Positions 20,226-29,337 of a DNA stretch of 64,000 nucleotides are shown here, in pieces (the first letter of the stretch is position 1; every line of letters begins with the position of its first letter). Below the pieces are notes generated by a model. It searched no databases and was not told the DNA's origin. It saw only the letters and a program-made list of their open reading frames with translations. The translations under genes and the position numbers were made by a program. Location of the stretch: NCBI RefSeq assembly GCF_024357955.1, contig NZ_JANEYT010000010.1, forward strand, positions 56,125 to 120,124, given 5' to 3'. The stretch is from Photobacterium pectinilyticum. Lineage in GTDB: Bacteria; Pseudomonadota; Gammaproteobacteria; Enterobacterales; Vibrionaceae.

Positions 20226-21061
20226 ATTTGAACCACCTTCTTGTCTTCCCTTACCGTCAGTTCTGGCAGTTTAATCGATAATTCATTACCAATATGGGCG
20301 AGCACCAAATCAAACAGGTGAAATAGGGTATCTGAGGTTTCCAAAGAGAATTGGTAGAGTTGGTATTTAACCAACTCCTTGTCATGAGCATTCAAATCGA
20401 TGCTTTCATAATGGCTAAAAAGATTTTCGATGATCAATGGCGGCACTGAAGGTTCATTAGGTAAATGTAACTGTGCCATTCTGCGCTTGAGAATTTGTAT
20501 ATGAAGTCCTAGCTCCCTAGCCATTACGTCGCTGCCCAACTTGTAGTTTTCAATGGCATAACGGAAACGGCTCAAGCTGTCGATGGCATTGAGCATGATG
20601 GGCCAAGTGCCTTGGTAGTGTTTGAATAGCTCTTCTTTTTCTGAAGTGATCAAACATTGGGTTAGGGTATCGTCAATGAGGTACAGCACATGACGAATCG
20701 CTTTTCCGTGCGTGGATTGATTACGCTGAACGGAATACTTGGGCCATTCATCCAAAATCGTATCGAGCTGTTTATTGAGAATGCGATACATCGGTTTATT
20801 GGAGGTTTCCGCTTGGTTGATCAGGCTGTGGGTTAAGGTCTTAATAGCAATGGACTCACTCAGGTTTTGAGTGATTTGTGGTGTTTTTTTCAATGCCTGA
20901 TGAGATTGGCGTCGATGGAAGCGCAGCAGGTGAATTAACTGACGTAGACCAATGATTTGGTTGAAGCGTCTTTGCAACATATCTCGTTGTTGTTGGGAGC
21001 GGATAGTGATAACGCCTAGCACTATGCCAATAAGACAGAGGGTAAGAATAAAATAAAGCAT
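20210..21061 (-). CDS. Uncharacterised membrane-anchored helical protein
   Basis: I do not recognise this 283-residue protein. It begins with a single hydrophobic segment (about 2-20, LYFILTLCLIGIVLGVITI) that could be a signal anchor, followed by an almost entirely helical, charged domain: LRQLIHLLRFHRRQSHQALKK (about 39-59), a middle section with LIDDTLTQCL and SLSRFRYAIENYKLGSD, and a C-terminal part (YQLYQFSLETSDTLFHLFDLVLAHIGNEL). The general look recalls the helical nitrate/nitrite-sensing (NIT-like) input domains, but without any output domain; this is a weak impression only. It has a long plus-strand neighbour ending just beyond its stop and a symporter gene upstream on the same strand, separated by a terminator. 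Confidence 0.7.
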   Translation of the reverse strand: MLYFILTLCLIGIVLGVITIRSQQQRDMLQRRFNQIIGLRQLIHLLRFHRRQSHQALKKTPQITQNLSESIAIKTLTHSLINQAETSNKPMYRILNKQLDTILDEWPKYSVQRNQSTHGKAIRHVLYLIDDTLTQCLITSEKEELFKHYQGTWPIMLNAIDSLSRFRYAIENYKLGSDVMARELGLHIQILKRRMAQLHLPNEPSVPPLIIENLFSHYESIDLNAHDKELVKYQLYQFSLETSDTLFHLFDLVLAHIGNELSIKLPELTVREDKKVVQIIARS

Positions 21062-21242
21062 ACAGTCTCCCTTCCAATCGCATAAGTTTGATTATGATGA
21101 GTAATGCTGCAAACATTATTCCATTGTGGAGCAAATGAAATAAATAATTAATCTATATTATTCATTTATTTATATCTTGATGATGATTCGGTCGTTCTGG
21201 CGAGTGCGAAAATGGTGCAGGGCTGATACGTTATGGTGCAAA

Positions 21243-21265
21243 AAAGCTCCCGATGGGAGCTTTTG
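21243..21265 (-). terminator. Terminator of the symporter gene
   Basis: AAAAGCTCCC/GGGAGCTTTT with loop GAT; on the minus strand it ends in TTTTTT. It separates the symporter from the uncharacterised gene downstream. Confidence 0.85.
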
Positions 21266-21300
21266 ATATAGAGGAAAGCTATCTTATTGTCATCGCGTGA

Positions 21301-22611
21301 CTACGAGTTAGAGATAGGGTGCAGGTGGACCTCTTCTTCTTTTTCGCCCGCGTGCGGGTCGTTGAAGCACTCTTCATCTAGTTCGCCTTCCGTTTTAGCT
21401 ACAATACAGGTTACACAGCTGTCGCCGGTAATATTGACTGCAGTACGGATCATATCAAGCAGGCGGTCAACACCCATGATAATTGCGATACCTTCAACCG
21501 GTAAGCCAACTTGATTTAGAACCATTGCAAGCATGATTAGGCCAACGCCTGGTACACCTGCTGTACCTACAGAAGCCAGAGTTGCTGTTGCGATGACCAT
21601 CAAGTAATCACCCATGGTAAGGTCAATATTGAAAGCCTGTGCAATAAAGGCAGTCGCCACACCTTGCATGATCGCAGTACCATCCATATTGATGGTTGCG
21701 CCAAGTGGTACGGTGAATGATGCAATACGGTTTTTAACACCAAGACGTTTGGTTGCCGTTTCCATCGTTACAGGAATGGTCGCATTTGAAGAAGCGGTTG
21801 AGAAAGCGAACATGATTGCATCTTCCATTTTCTTCAGGAAGATCTTAGGGCTCAAACCTGTAAACACTTTGAATAGTGTGCCGTATACCACAAAGCCATG
21901 CAGCAATAGAGTACAAGATAGAACCAAGAAATAACCAAATAGGTTAAAGATTGCATCAAGGCCAAGACCGGTGAACAATCGCGCCATTAAGAAGAACACA
22001 CCGAATGGGGCAATGTTCATCAGCAAAGCAACCAGCTTCATGATGACGTCGTTTAAATCAGCAAACACACTTGCAATGCGTTCACCCGGTTTACCCGCGG
22101 CACTGATCGCAATACCAAACAAGATTGCAAAGACGATAATTTGCAATGTGTTCCCTTGCGCCATTGAGTTGATTGGGTTGGTTGGGAACATGTTGATGAT
22201 AACTTGACCCAGAGATGGTGCTTCTTTAGATGCAAAGTTAGAAGCTGCTGCTAGGTCAGCCCCCGCACCTGGCTGGAAGACATTACCCATGACCAGTGCA
22301 AGTGTGATGGCTATTGCTGTGGTTGTAATATAGAAAGCAAGTGTCTTACCACCTAAACGACCCAGCGTACTGATATCTTTTAGCGTACTTGTACCACATA
22401 CCAGCGAAACAAAGACAAGCGGTACAACTAGCATTTGTAAGCTAGCAATAAAAATTGAGCCACCGACATTAAACAGGCCATTCACTATGTATTCGTATAC
22501 AAATGAAGTTTCAGCAAAAAGTGATCGAATAGCGAAACCTGTCAGGATGCCCATTACCATGCCGAGTACGATGCGGCCGGTCAGGGACATTTTTTTCTTT
22601 TGTGCTTGCAT
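21301..22611 (-). CDS. Dicarboxylate/amino acid:cation symporter (DAACS, SLC1-type)
   Basis: A sodium- or proton-coupled importer of glutamate/aspartate or C4-dicarboxylates in the inner membrane. The 436 residues contain the family marks: FIASLQMLVVPLVF (about 54-67), the serine-rich reentrant loop FAFSTASSNATIPVT (about 265-280), the unwound helix motif NMDGTAI (about 310-316), SVGTAGVPG (about 351-359) and the last-helix motif LDMIRTAVNITGDS. AAGGAGTG precedes the ATG. The exact substrate cannot be settled from sequence alone. A CRP-like site lies about 115 bp upstream. Confidence 0.9.
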   Translation of the reverse strand: MQAQKKKMSLTGRIVLGMVMGILTGFAIRSLFAETSFVYEYIVNGLFNVGGSIFIASLQMLVVPLVFVSLVCGTSTLKDISTLGRLGGKTLAFYITTTAIAITLALVMGNVFQPGAGADLAAASNFASKEAPSLGQVIINMFPTNPINSMAQGNTLQIIVFAILFGIAISAAGKPGERIASVFADLNDVIMKLVALLMNIAPFGVFFLMARLFTGLGLDAIFNLFGYFLVLSCTLLLHGFVVYGTLFKVFTGLSPKIFLKKMEDAIMFAFSTASSNATIPVTMETATKRLGVKNRIASFTVPLGATINMDGTAIMQGVATAFIAQAFNIDLTMGDYLMVIATATLASVGTAGVPGVGLIMLAMVLNQVGLPVEGIAIIMGVDRLLDMIRTAVNITGDSCVTCIVAKTEGELDEECFNDPHAGEKEEEVHLHPISNS

Positions 22612-23174
22612 GAATAAAACACTCCTTATATTTATTCACTCTGTAAATCTTTCATCAGAGCGCGGAGCAGGTTAACAGCACTTCACGTGTTAAAGCGAAG
22701 TAAAATGCTGTTCAATAATCAAAGATCTGTTTTAGATCACACTTTTTCGGGCAGAATGATATTCTGAAAACATGTTTATTAACTGAATTTTAACGCACGG
22801 GCTGTTTTTTGAGCGTTTTTTGTGCTGATAAATCGTTTTGACCGAAACGATGCTGAGGTTTGAGCGAGTTTAGCTCTGCTTTTAAAGGGTAGAAAAAGCT
22901 CCTATTAACATTCACTTTGGTAGGATTTCGTAGTGTTAGATGCGTGTAAAGCATACGGTGTGAAATTTAAGTTAAACCATCTGCTTTAGAGTGATCATAT
23001 GGTGATTGATTCTGTCATACGGCGTGTTAGTTGGTGTGATGTATCTGCATGCTGGGCGAATTTGTATTTTTATACCGAAATTATTTTATTGTCACGAGAT
23101 AGTCGGTATAGCAAACCAGCACTGCTTGCTTACAAATATGCTGGCTGCCATACTTAACTTTTTGTTTTTAATGA
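22612..23174. other. Intergenic region between V-ATPase operon end and symporter
   Basis: 563 bp, AT-rich. It holds the symporter ribosome-binding site, its presumed promoter and the CRP-like site. No terminator hairpin for the V-ATPase operon and no convincing gene were seen; a 61-codon plus-strand frame near 23006 has no supporting signals. Confidence 0.5.
22726..22741 (-). promoter_or_regulatory. Candidate CRP-binding site upstream of the symporter
   Basis: On the minus strand TGTGATCTAAAACAGA, which matches 13 of 16 bases of the consensus TGTGATCTAGATCACA. The position about 115 bp before the start codon is plausible for activation. Confidence 0.45.
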
Positions 23175-25013
23175 TTATACTGCCGTGCTGACTGTATCTT
23201 CCAACAGCATATCAATACGGGATATATAGTCGTGGTATTCCGCGGTATTGTCTTTTGCGTAATGGAAGTTTCGGAAGTAACGAGTCATGGATGTAAAGTA
23301 CTTACGTGCTTCCGCTTTGTCAGTGAAGTCGTAATGGGTTCGGATGACATTAACGACTTTGCCGAAGATAAACTGCTGGCGTTCGAAGCTGCATGATGCG
23401 TCGACCTCATCAAAGGCATCTTGCTGCAGATAAACCATATCGAGAAACAAGGCTTTCTGATAAACCACGTAGTCCTCCAACGAGATACCTTCCTCACCCG
23501 TTACCTGCATCATTTGACCAATGCTGTCTCCGGTAGAGAGTAGTGCTTTCATCTCTTTAACCGTCGGTACCCACTCGGGGCCAAGTTTATCTGCATACCA
23601 ACCTTCAAGCTGATCAAGATAGCGAGACCAAGAAATTAGGGGATCGATAGCCGGATAGAAGCGTTTATAGGCACGTTCATAGGATAGGCCTAGGAAGGTC
23701 TTGACTGTACCCAGTGTCGACTGGGTTACCGGCTCTTCGAAGTTACCGCCAGCCGGGGAAACCGAGCCAATCATAGTCAGCGAGCCATCAGTGCCGTTTT
23801 CGTTATCGACGACACCACAACGTTCGTAGACCCCTTTGATAGCCGAGTCCATATAAGCCGGGAACCCTTCTTCACCGGGGATCTCTTCCAATCGGTTGGA
23901 TGTTTCGCGCATCGCTTGCGCCCAGCGGGACGTGGAGTCAGCCAGCAACAGCACGTTATAGCCCATTTGGCGGTAATACTCACCCAGAGTAAGACCGGTA
24001 TAAATAGAGGCTTCACGGGCAGCAACCGGCATGGATGAGGTATTACAGATGATCACGGTGCGATCAATCAGGGTGCCGCCGTGCTTAGGATCGGGTAGGT
24101 GAGGGAATTCCTCGATGGTTTCTACTACTTCCCCGGCGCGCTCACCACAGGCCACCACGATAACGATATCTGCATCACAGTGGCGGGAAATCCCGTGCTG
24201 AAGGACGGTTTTCCCCGATCCAAATGGTCCTGGCACACAACCGGTTCCTCCACGGGCAATAGGGAAGAAGGTATCAATGGTTCGAGTGGTGGTAACCAGT
24301 GGCTCGTTAGGGAATTTACGTTGAGTTTTTCCACCATTTTTAGTCAAGGTGTTGGCAATAGATTGACGCACCGGCCATTTCTGTACCATGGTTAGGTTGT
24401 GCTCTTTACCACGGTTGTCGGTGATGTGGGCTATAACCGTATCAATGGTAAAGCTACCTTCTTGGATCCAGGTTACTTCGACCTCCCCTTTAATATAGAA
24501 GGGCACCATAATCTGGTGGGTAAAGCGGCCTTCCTGAACGGTCCCCAGTGATTGGCCGGCGCGGAGTTTGTCGCCTTTTTTGGCGACGGCATTGAAGGCC
24601 CAGGTGTCGGCTTTATCTAGGGCATCAACCTGAACACCGCGTTTGAGGAATTTGCCATGGATTTGGGCCAGACGCTCGAGCGGGTTCTGCAACCCATCAT
24701 ATATTTGGGCCAAGATCCCCGGCCCTAAATCCACACTCAGCATTTCTCCGGTCTGGATAATACTGTCACCCACAGCAACACCACGGGTATCTTCGTAAAC
24801 TTGAATATCGGCAGAGTCGCCTCGCACGCGCAATACTTCGGCCATTAACAGTTCATCAAGGCCATCGGTTTGCTTACGGCTAGGCAGTACATATACCACT
24901 TCGTTTTTTATTAACTGGCCGTTATCGCCAACGTTAAGGCGGATGGTCAGTGTGTCGCCAATGACTGCCGTAACGTGGGCAGTCGGCGTTTTATTGATTA
25001 ATTCCGTGCTCAT
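23175..25013 (-). CDS. ntpA: V-type ATP synthase subunit A (catalytic)
   Basis: Catalytic subunit of the V1 head of a V-type (A-type-like) rotary ATPase. The ATG at 25013 (ACAGG upstream) gives 612 residues. It has the N-terminal beta barrel, the non-homologous insert (about 110-200), the P-loop GPFGSGKTVL (about 245-254), GERAGEVVETIEEFPHL, the ADSTSRWAQAMRE helix and PAGGNFEEPVTQSTLG. It is the last gene of a seven-gene operon. It groups with bacterial V-ATPases of the spirochaete/chlamydia kind by operon content; the family itself is certain. Confidence 0.95.
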   Translation of the reverse strand: MSTELINKTPTAHVTAVIGDTLTIRLNVGDNGQLIKNEVVYVLPSRKQTDGLDELLMAEVLRVRGDSADIQVYEDTRGVAVGDSIIQTGEMLSVDLGPGILAQIYDGLQNPLERLAQIHGKFLKRGVQVDALDKADTWAFNAVAKKGDKLRAGQSLGTVQEGRFTHQIMVPFYIKGEVEVTWIQEGSFTIDTVIAHITDNRGKEHNLTMVQKWPVRQSIANTLTKNGGKTQRKFPNEPLVTTTRTIDTFFPIARGGTGCVPGPFGSGKTVLQHGISRHCDADIVIVVACGERAGEVVETIEEFPHLPDPKHGGTLIDRTVIICNTSSMPVAAREASIYTGLTLGEYYRQMGYNVLLLADSTSRWAQAMRETSNRLEEIPGEEGFPAYMDSAIKGVYERCGVVDNENGTDGSLTMIGSVSPAGGNFEEPVTQSTLGTVKTFLGLSYERAYKRFYPAIDPLISWSRYLDQLEGWYADKLGPEWVPTVKEMKALLSTGDSIGQMMQVTGEEGISLEDYVVYQKALFLDMVYLQQDAFDEVDASCSFERQQFIFGKVVNVIRTHYDFTDKAEARKYFTSMTRYFRNFHYAKDNTAEYHDYISRIDMLLEDTVSTAV

Positions 25014-25033
25014 TGAACAACCTGTTGTCAAAA

Positions 25034-25714
25034 TTAATGCGGTAGCTCACTGGCAAATTCACCCAGTGCACTTTCTACGAGTTGGTCGAATCGCTCGATG
25101 GCTATCTCACTGTTGTAAGTTGTCCAGCGAGAAACCAGATTCCAGCGCAATAGGTAAATCACCACGGCTTCAAAGCTAAAGCGCTCTTTGGTACTGATGC
25201 GGTCAAGCTGCTCCCAAACGGCTTCGAGCAGGGCCTTTTCAACGTCGAGGCTCTGGTCGTGCTCCATGTAACGAGCAACATCTGGTAGCCACGGAAAGGT
25301 GAAATGCAGATTGAAGTAGGGTGCACTCCAGTTGCGGCGGATAAATTCGTAACGGGTGCCGAAACTCCAGCGTGCTCCGGCTGGTGCTTTTTCACCGGCT
25401 TTTTTGCGTCGAAGTGCTGCAACCACACTTCGCATATCCAAACGCCAATCAATGAGCTCCCGAAGTACTTGGCTCTTTACTTCGCTTCGTACCCAAGTGG
25501 CAAACTTGATCAGCTCGGCATCATCGGCATCATTGTTGGTGCGATCCCAGTGCATGATTTGCTCAATCATGTTGAGATGCTTGCGTTCATCAAATGACAA
25601 GGCGCTTAGCCGTCGCTCTAGCTGGTAACGTGAAATCGGCGTGATTTTACTGTCAAACAGAGAGTCGATATGCGGCAGTGACGTCAACAAGCCATGATAT
25701 GCTTTATCAGACAT
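25034..25714 (-). CDS. V-ATPase operon protein, DUF2764-like (probable C/d-subunit substitute)
   Basis: A 226-residue soluble protein beginning YHGLLTSLPHIDSLFD, the kind of start (YxxLLxSLP) seen in DUF2764 proteins that sit between subunits E and A in chlamydial and spirochaetal V-ATPase operons. It is rich in Trp and Arg (RYEFIRRNWSAPYFNLHF, LLRWNLVSRWTTYN). Its place between E and A, where archaeal operons carry subunit C, suggests it is the central-stalk/rotor linker. The assignment to DUF2764 is from memory of the pattern and position, not from a search. Confidence 0.65.
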   Translation of the reverse strand: MSDKAYHGLLTSLPHIDSLFDSKITPISRYQLERRLSALSFDERKHLNMIEQIMHWDRTNNDADDAELIKFATWVRSEVKSQVLRELIDWRLDMRSVVAALRRKKAGEKAPAGARWSFGTRYEFIRRNWSAPYFNLHFTFPWLPDVARYMEHDQSLDVEKALLEAVWEQLDRISTKERFSFEAVVIYLLRWNLVSRWTTYNSEIAIERFDQLVESALGEFASELPH

Positions 25715-25761
25715 ATACGTTCCTTGTTAAAGCAGAGACAGGGCAAACCTGCCTCTTGCAC

Positions 25762-26445
25762 TTATTTGACGATACCTTCCAACAACGCGCGGAAACGTGG
25801 TTGGAGGTGGTTAAGCATCATCTGAGTGACGGTTTCATCCGACAGTGCCACTTCGATATCTTTGTCTTTCAGGCGGAACACAACGGCATTTTTGTTATCT
25901 TCGCTGACATTGAAAGTGACACCTTCGCGAAGCATTTCAGCGGCTTGCGCCACAGCAAAGTGGATCAATGTCCCTTCCTTGAGCTCTTCAGGGTTGGCAC
26001 TGAGATCATTTACACCCACTACTCGGGTTGGCAAGATAACCTCAACCGGTTCATCGGAATTGACGGCATTGCGACCTGCAACTTCAAGGATCATCTGCTG
26101 CAACAGCTTTTCATCTGTCAACTGGGTACCAACTGTCGCTTGGATCTGCTTGGAAAACTCATCTTGTAGGAAAGCTTTTAGCTCCAAAATGGCATTACGA
26201 TTTGCCATTTCAAAGGCTTGTTTTCCCGCAGTTGAGATGAAGTCCGCTTCTTTACGCGCATTGCCCAGAATAAGGCCTGCCTTGTCGCGCGCTTCGGCGA
26301 CAATTGTCGATGCTTCTTCACGCGCCTCGGCAATGATTTGATCTGCTGCTTTTTTTCCGGCCTCCACACCTTCTTGGCGTAGGGTGTCGACCAGTTGCTT
26401 GATCCCTGTCGAAACAGGTGTTGTATTTTGATTTTCTACTGGCAT
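25762..26445 (-). CDS. ntpE: V-type ATP synthase subunit E
   Basis: Peripheral stator-stalk subunit. The ATG at 26445 (AAGGAACAG upstream) gives 227 residues, starting 11 bases after the end of subunit K. The N-terminal half is a long Ala/Glu/Lys helix (GIKQLVDTLRQEGVEAGKKAADQIIAEAREEASTIVAEARDKA in parts, about 13-65) typical of E/H stalk helices, followed by a globular C-terminal domain that binds the A3B3 head. No separate G/H subunit gene is seen in this operon. Confidence 0.85.
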   Translation of the reverse strand: MPVENQNTTPVSTGIKQLVDTLRQEGVEAGKKAADQIIAEAREEASTIVAEARDKAGLILGNARKEADFISTAGKQAFEMANRNAILELKAFLQDEFSKQIQATVGTQLTDEKLLQQMILEVAGRNAVNSDEPVEVILPTRVVGVNDLSANPEELKEGTLIHFAVAQAAEMLREGVTFNVSEDNKNAVVFRLKDKDIEVALSDETVTQMMLNHLQPRFRALLEGIVK

Positions 26446-26455
26446 GGTCTGTTCC

Positions 26456-26905
26456 TTATGCACCGATGTTGGCACCCATCACTAGCGCAAAGACGAAAGC
26501 AAAGACTGAGAACCCTTCAACAATTGCTGCTGGAGCAATAGACAGGCCGAATACTTCAGGCTTGTTTTTTGACGCGTTAATTGCGGCTGAAACCGCTTGT
26601 CCCTGATAAACAGCTGAGAAAAGCAAAGCGAAACCTGTCATCAGACCGACACCGAATAAGCCGCCTGCTGTCTCAGCGTTAACACCAATCGCTGACAGGG
26701 AGAACATGATTACGATACCGTAGATAACCTGTGAGGAAGGCATCGCTGATAGGCCAATGTATTTACCATAGCCAGACTCGACATCTAACATGGCGCCACA
26801 TGCGGCCTGACCGGCTACCGAACAGCCGATCGCTGAACCGATAGCACCTAGAGCAACAGGGGCGAATGCGCCTAACCAACCAAGTGCAATAACAAATTGT
26901 TCCAT
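26456..26905 (-). CDS. ntpK: V-type ATP synthase subunit K (membrane rotor ring)
   Basis: A 149-residue proteolipid with four membrane helices in two hairpins, forming the ion-carrying ring. The second hairpin has the essential glutamate (Glu130, AAIVEGF). Around it are Met55-Pro-Ser-Ser58-Gln59 and Gln101 (VYQGQ). These line up with the Na+ ligands of Enterococcus hirae NtpK (Leu61, Thr64, Gln65, Gln110, Glu139) with the same 29-residue Gln-Glu spacing. As in NtpK, the first hairpin lacks an ion-binding carboxylate. This suggests Na+ rather than H+ transport; the family is certain, the ion is an inference. Confidence 0.92.
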   Translation of the reverse strand: MEQFVIALGWLGAFAPVALGAIGSAIGCSVAGQAACGAMLDVESGYGKYIGLSAMPSSQVIYGIVIMFSLSAIGVNAETAGGLFGVGLMTGFALLFSAVYQGQAVSAAINASKNKPEVFGLSIAPAAIVEGFSVFAFVFALVMGANIGA

Positions 26906-26908
26906 GTT

Positions 26909-28714
26909 TTAATCCTCTTTCTTCCGAAAAGCTCTGAATGGGTATCCTTCGTCGGATAGACCCCAGTTAACAAATTCAATTACATTCAAGCGCATACCGT
27001 GTACCACGCCGCTCATGACACAGAGCGCGAAGTTCAGGATATGGCCAAGCAGTAAGATCAGGCCGGCAAAAAGCACCCCTGAAACGGGTTGTGCTTCAAC
27101 AACTTGACCTGCTAGTGAGTTAAATGTCATTGCCAGCGAAGCACCGGATAAGCCCAGTGCAAACAAGCGCATGTAGCTTAAGATGTCACCGAAGGCACTG
27201 GTGATGTTGTAAATCGCCTTGGCACCGTCGAGAACGCGAAGGGCCAGATCTTTGCGGCTGTTGATGGGGCGGTCACTGCTGTAAACACAAACAAGACCGG
27301 CACCACCTAGCATCAGTAATCCGCCCAAACCTTTACCGAACCAGCTCCAGATGGCACCGGTAACGCCAAACCAGAGCAACATGCCACCGAACATCAGGGC
27401 CGCCCAGCCAAGTGGTGCAAAGGCCCGTTTTTGTGAGCGGTTGATGTAGGCGGTCATCGTGTTGGCAATGATCAGGTGCATAACACCGATAAAGACTGAA
27501 AGTCTCATCATGGCGCCATAATCGTTCATGTCTATGATGTTGAAAAATCCCCAGAAACTGCCTTCACTTGGTGACATACCAAAGTAGCTGCCAGCGAGTA
27601 CACCCCAGAAAATCCCCAATCCAGACATGAATAGGCCCATATTCTTCAGTCGTTTGCCTTCTTCAGAGGCATCGAACTTGTCACGGAAGAACAAGATGAT
27701 CAGGCCGAGAATGGCGCTGTACATGGCATCATTCATGATCATGGCGAAGAACAATGAGAACGAATAGAACACCAGGTTGCCCGGATCCCAGGCGCGATAG
27801 TTAGGGGTTTGGAAAAAGCCCATCGCCTCTGCGCCACCACCGGTTAACTCGGAGTTTTCCAGTAGGGTAGGTGGTTGGTCATCGGCTTTGGGATCTTCAA
27901 ACAGCACCGCGGAGCCATAAACGTTGGCCAGTTCGATAACTGCATCTTGGGTATCGGCAGGCATCCAACCTTGGATCAGGAAGAATTCACCTTCATCTTG
28001 CACCCCTGACGAGGCCAATAGTAATTCAGCGTGATCCTGACTGGCAGCCAGTGATTGGCTCAGCGGGTAGATCCAGCGGGTTAATGCTTCGCGCTCTGCC
28101 AGTAAGTCCTCTAGATGCTGCTCGGCAATCTCAAGGTGCTCTTCAACGAGAGAAAGGCTATTCCCCCCGATGTGCGAACGATCAACAGGTAGCAAGGCCG
28201 GGTCGGGTTCAGACTCAGACACAATCACCACGTAAGCGTTTTTCTGATCACGGTGTACCTCTTGCCAAGGTAGGTCTACGGCTGACATCGCGGTGAGTTT
28301 TTTCAGTGGCAATAGGTAAAACCAGAATCGCAAGTTGTTGATTGTACATATATCTGGTAGTTCGAATTCCCCCCATGGGCGTAACAGTTGCAGGCGTTCC
28401 TTGAGCAAGTCACGTTTGTCTTGCTGCTGGCGGATATGCCGTTTGTTCTCGAGAATTTGCGCAACCAATTCATCGACATCAACCAGATCCTTGTCCCTGA
28501 CCGGACGGCGCCTGCGCTCGACACGACTCAACCATGCCAACGCTTCGCTGGCATCAGTGGGTTGCTGCATGGCGATAGCATGGTTGCTGTCGCCATCGCT
28601 CTGACTTAACGGAATAAGGTGCATGCAGCCCAAAGCCTGCAGCGCCATCAGGATTTCGTCTCGGCGAGAGGCTTGGCCACCGAGCGTTAAGCGTTTTAAC
28701 TGTTTGATACTCAT
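26909..28714 (-). CDS. ntpI: V-type ATP synthase subunit I (membrane stator)
   Basis: Homologue of eukaryotic subunit a, forming the two half-channels beside the K ring. The 601 residues contain an N-terminal cytosolic part (about 1-320, with a coiled coil at about 85-110 and 195-215) and a C-terminal membrane domain with about seven helices (YSFSLFFAMIMNDAMY onward). The essential arginine is in SYMRLFALGLSGASLA. It starts within the stop of subunit D (ATGA, 28711-28714), so the two are translationally coupled, and ends 3 bases before subunit K. Confidence 0.93.
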   Translation of the reverse strand: MSIKQLKRLTLGGQASRRDEILMALQALGCMHLIPLSQSDGDSNHAIAMQQPTDASEALAWLSRVERRRRPVRDKDLVDVDELVAQILENKRHIRQQQDKRDLLKERLQLLRPWGEFELPDICTINNLRFWFYLLPLKKLTAMSAVDLPWQEVHRDQKNAYVVIVSESEPDPALLPVDRSHIGGNSLSLVEEHLEIAEQHLEDLLAEREALTRWIYPLSQSLAASQDHAELLLASSGVQDEGEFFLIQGWMPADTQDAVIELANVYGSAVLFEDPKADDQPPTLLENSELTGGGAEAMGFFQTPNYRAWDPGNLVFYSFSLFFAMIMNDAMYSAILGLIILFFRDKFDASEEGKRLKNMGLFMSGLGIFWGVLAGSYFGMSPSEGSFWGFFNIIDMNDYGAMMRLSVFIGVMHLIIANTMTAYINRSQKRAFAPLGWAALMFGGMLLWFGVTGAIWSWFGKGLGGLLMLGGAGLVCVYSSDRPINSRKDLALRVLDGAKAIYNITSAFGDILSYMRLFALGLSGASLAMTFNSLAGQVVEAQPVSGVLFAGLILLLGHILNFALCVMSGVVHGMRLNVIEFVNWGLSDEGYPFRAFRKKED

Positions 28715-29334
28715 GATTGGCCTCCCTGCGTTTTATCTTGTTGCGCCAACACTTTTTGTTTCGATAGTTTGGCGTTCATTACCGCAGCACGCTCTTGATC
28801 CGATAGATAGATACCAATCCGCTTGATACTTTCTTGGGTATCAGGGATCAGGACCTTCGAGAACAGGTTTACGCGCTGGCTTGTAATTCGCGTGGCTTCA
28901 CTGATTAATTCGTAGCGTTGCTGGTACACGGCCAGTTCAATACGCAGGCGAACCATTTCTTTCAGTTGACGTACCACACTATCGACCCAGTGTGGGCGCG
29001 CGAGATAACTGTATGGGGTCAGTTCGACATCGACTGATTCGACGATCGGGACCCGGCAGCCAACAATATTCTGGGTGGCAAGCTTAACGTCTGTCACCTT
29101 GACCAGGTTATTGACGTTAATTTCTTTGCAAGCAAGCATGGGAATGGCTTCCTCAACCAGTGCACGTAATTCTACGACACGCTGCTTGGCTTGCTCCAAG
29201 GCCTGCTCGGCTTTATTTCGCTCCAGCATCAGTTGTTGACGTTTCAGTTCCAACGCAGGCAGGTAGCGGTTGTAGGTTTTTAAACTCCGCTTTTGCTTGT
29301 TCAGCGAGCTTTTGTTAAGTGCTACCTTTGCCAT
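28711..29334 (-). CDS. ntpD: V-type ATP synthase subunit D (central shaft)
   Basis: The rotating central shaft inside the A3B3 head. The 207 residues begin with LNKSSLNKQKRSLKTYNRYLPALELKRQQL-type helix (Lys/Arg/Leu-rich, about 6-55) and end in a second long helix (ITSQRVNLFSKVLIPDTQESIKRI, about 150-173), the antiparallel coiled coil typical of D. It starts 3 bases after subunit B. The partner shaft subunit F is not recognisable in the operon. Confidence 0.92.
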   Translation of the reverse strand: MAKVALNKSSLNKQKRSLKTYNRYLPALELKRQQLMLERNKAEQALEQAKQRVVELRALVEEAIPMLACKEINVNNLVKVTDVKLATQNIVGCRVPIVESVDVELTPYSYLARPHWVDSVVRQLKEMVRLRIELAVYQQRYELISEATRITSQRVNLFSKVLIPDTQESIKRIGIYLSDQERAAVMNAKLSKQKVLAQQDKTQGGQS

Positions 29335-29337
29335 GAA

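Noticed and set aside
23006..23191. 61-codon hydrophobic frame after the V-ATPase operon
   Set aside because: No ribosome-binding site or promoter; it overlaps the end of subunit A and sits in AT-rich DNA where such frames arise by chance.
25826..26341. Plus-strand open frame (171 codons) opposite V-ATPase subunit E
   Set aside because: It is a shadow of an Ala/Glu-rich coiled coil; the Ser/Arg-rich product has no similarity to known proteins.
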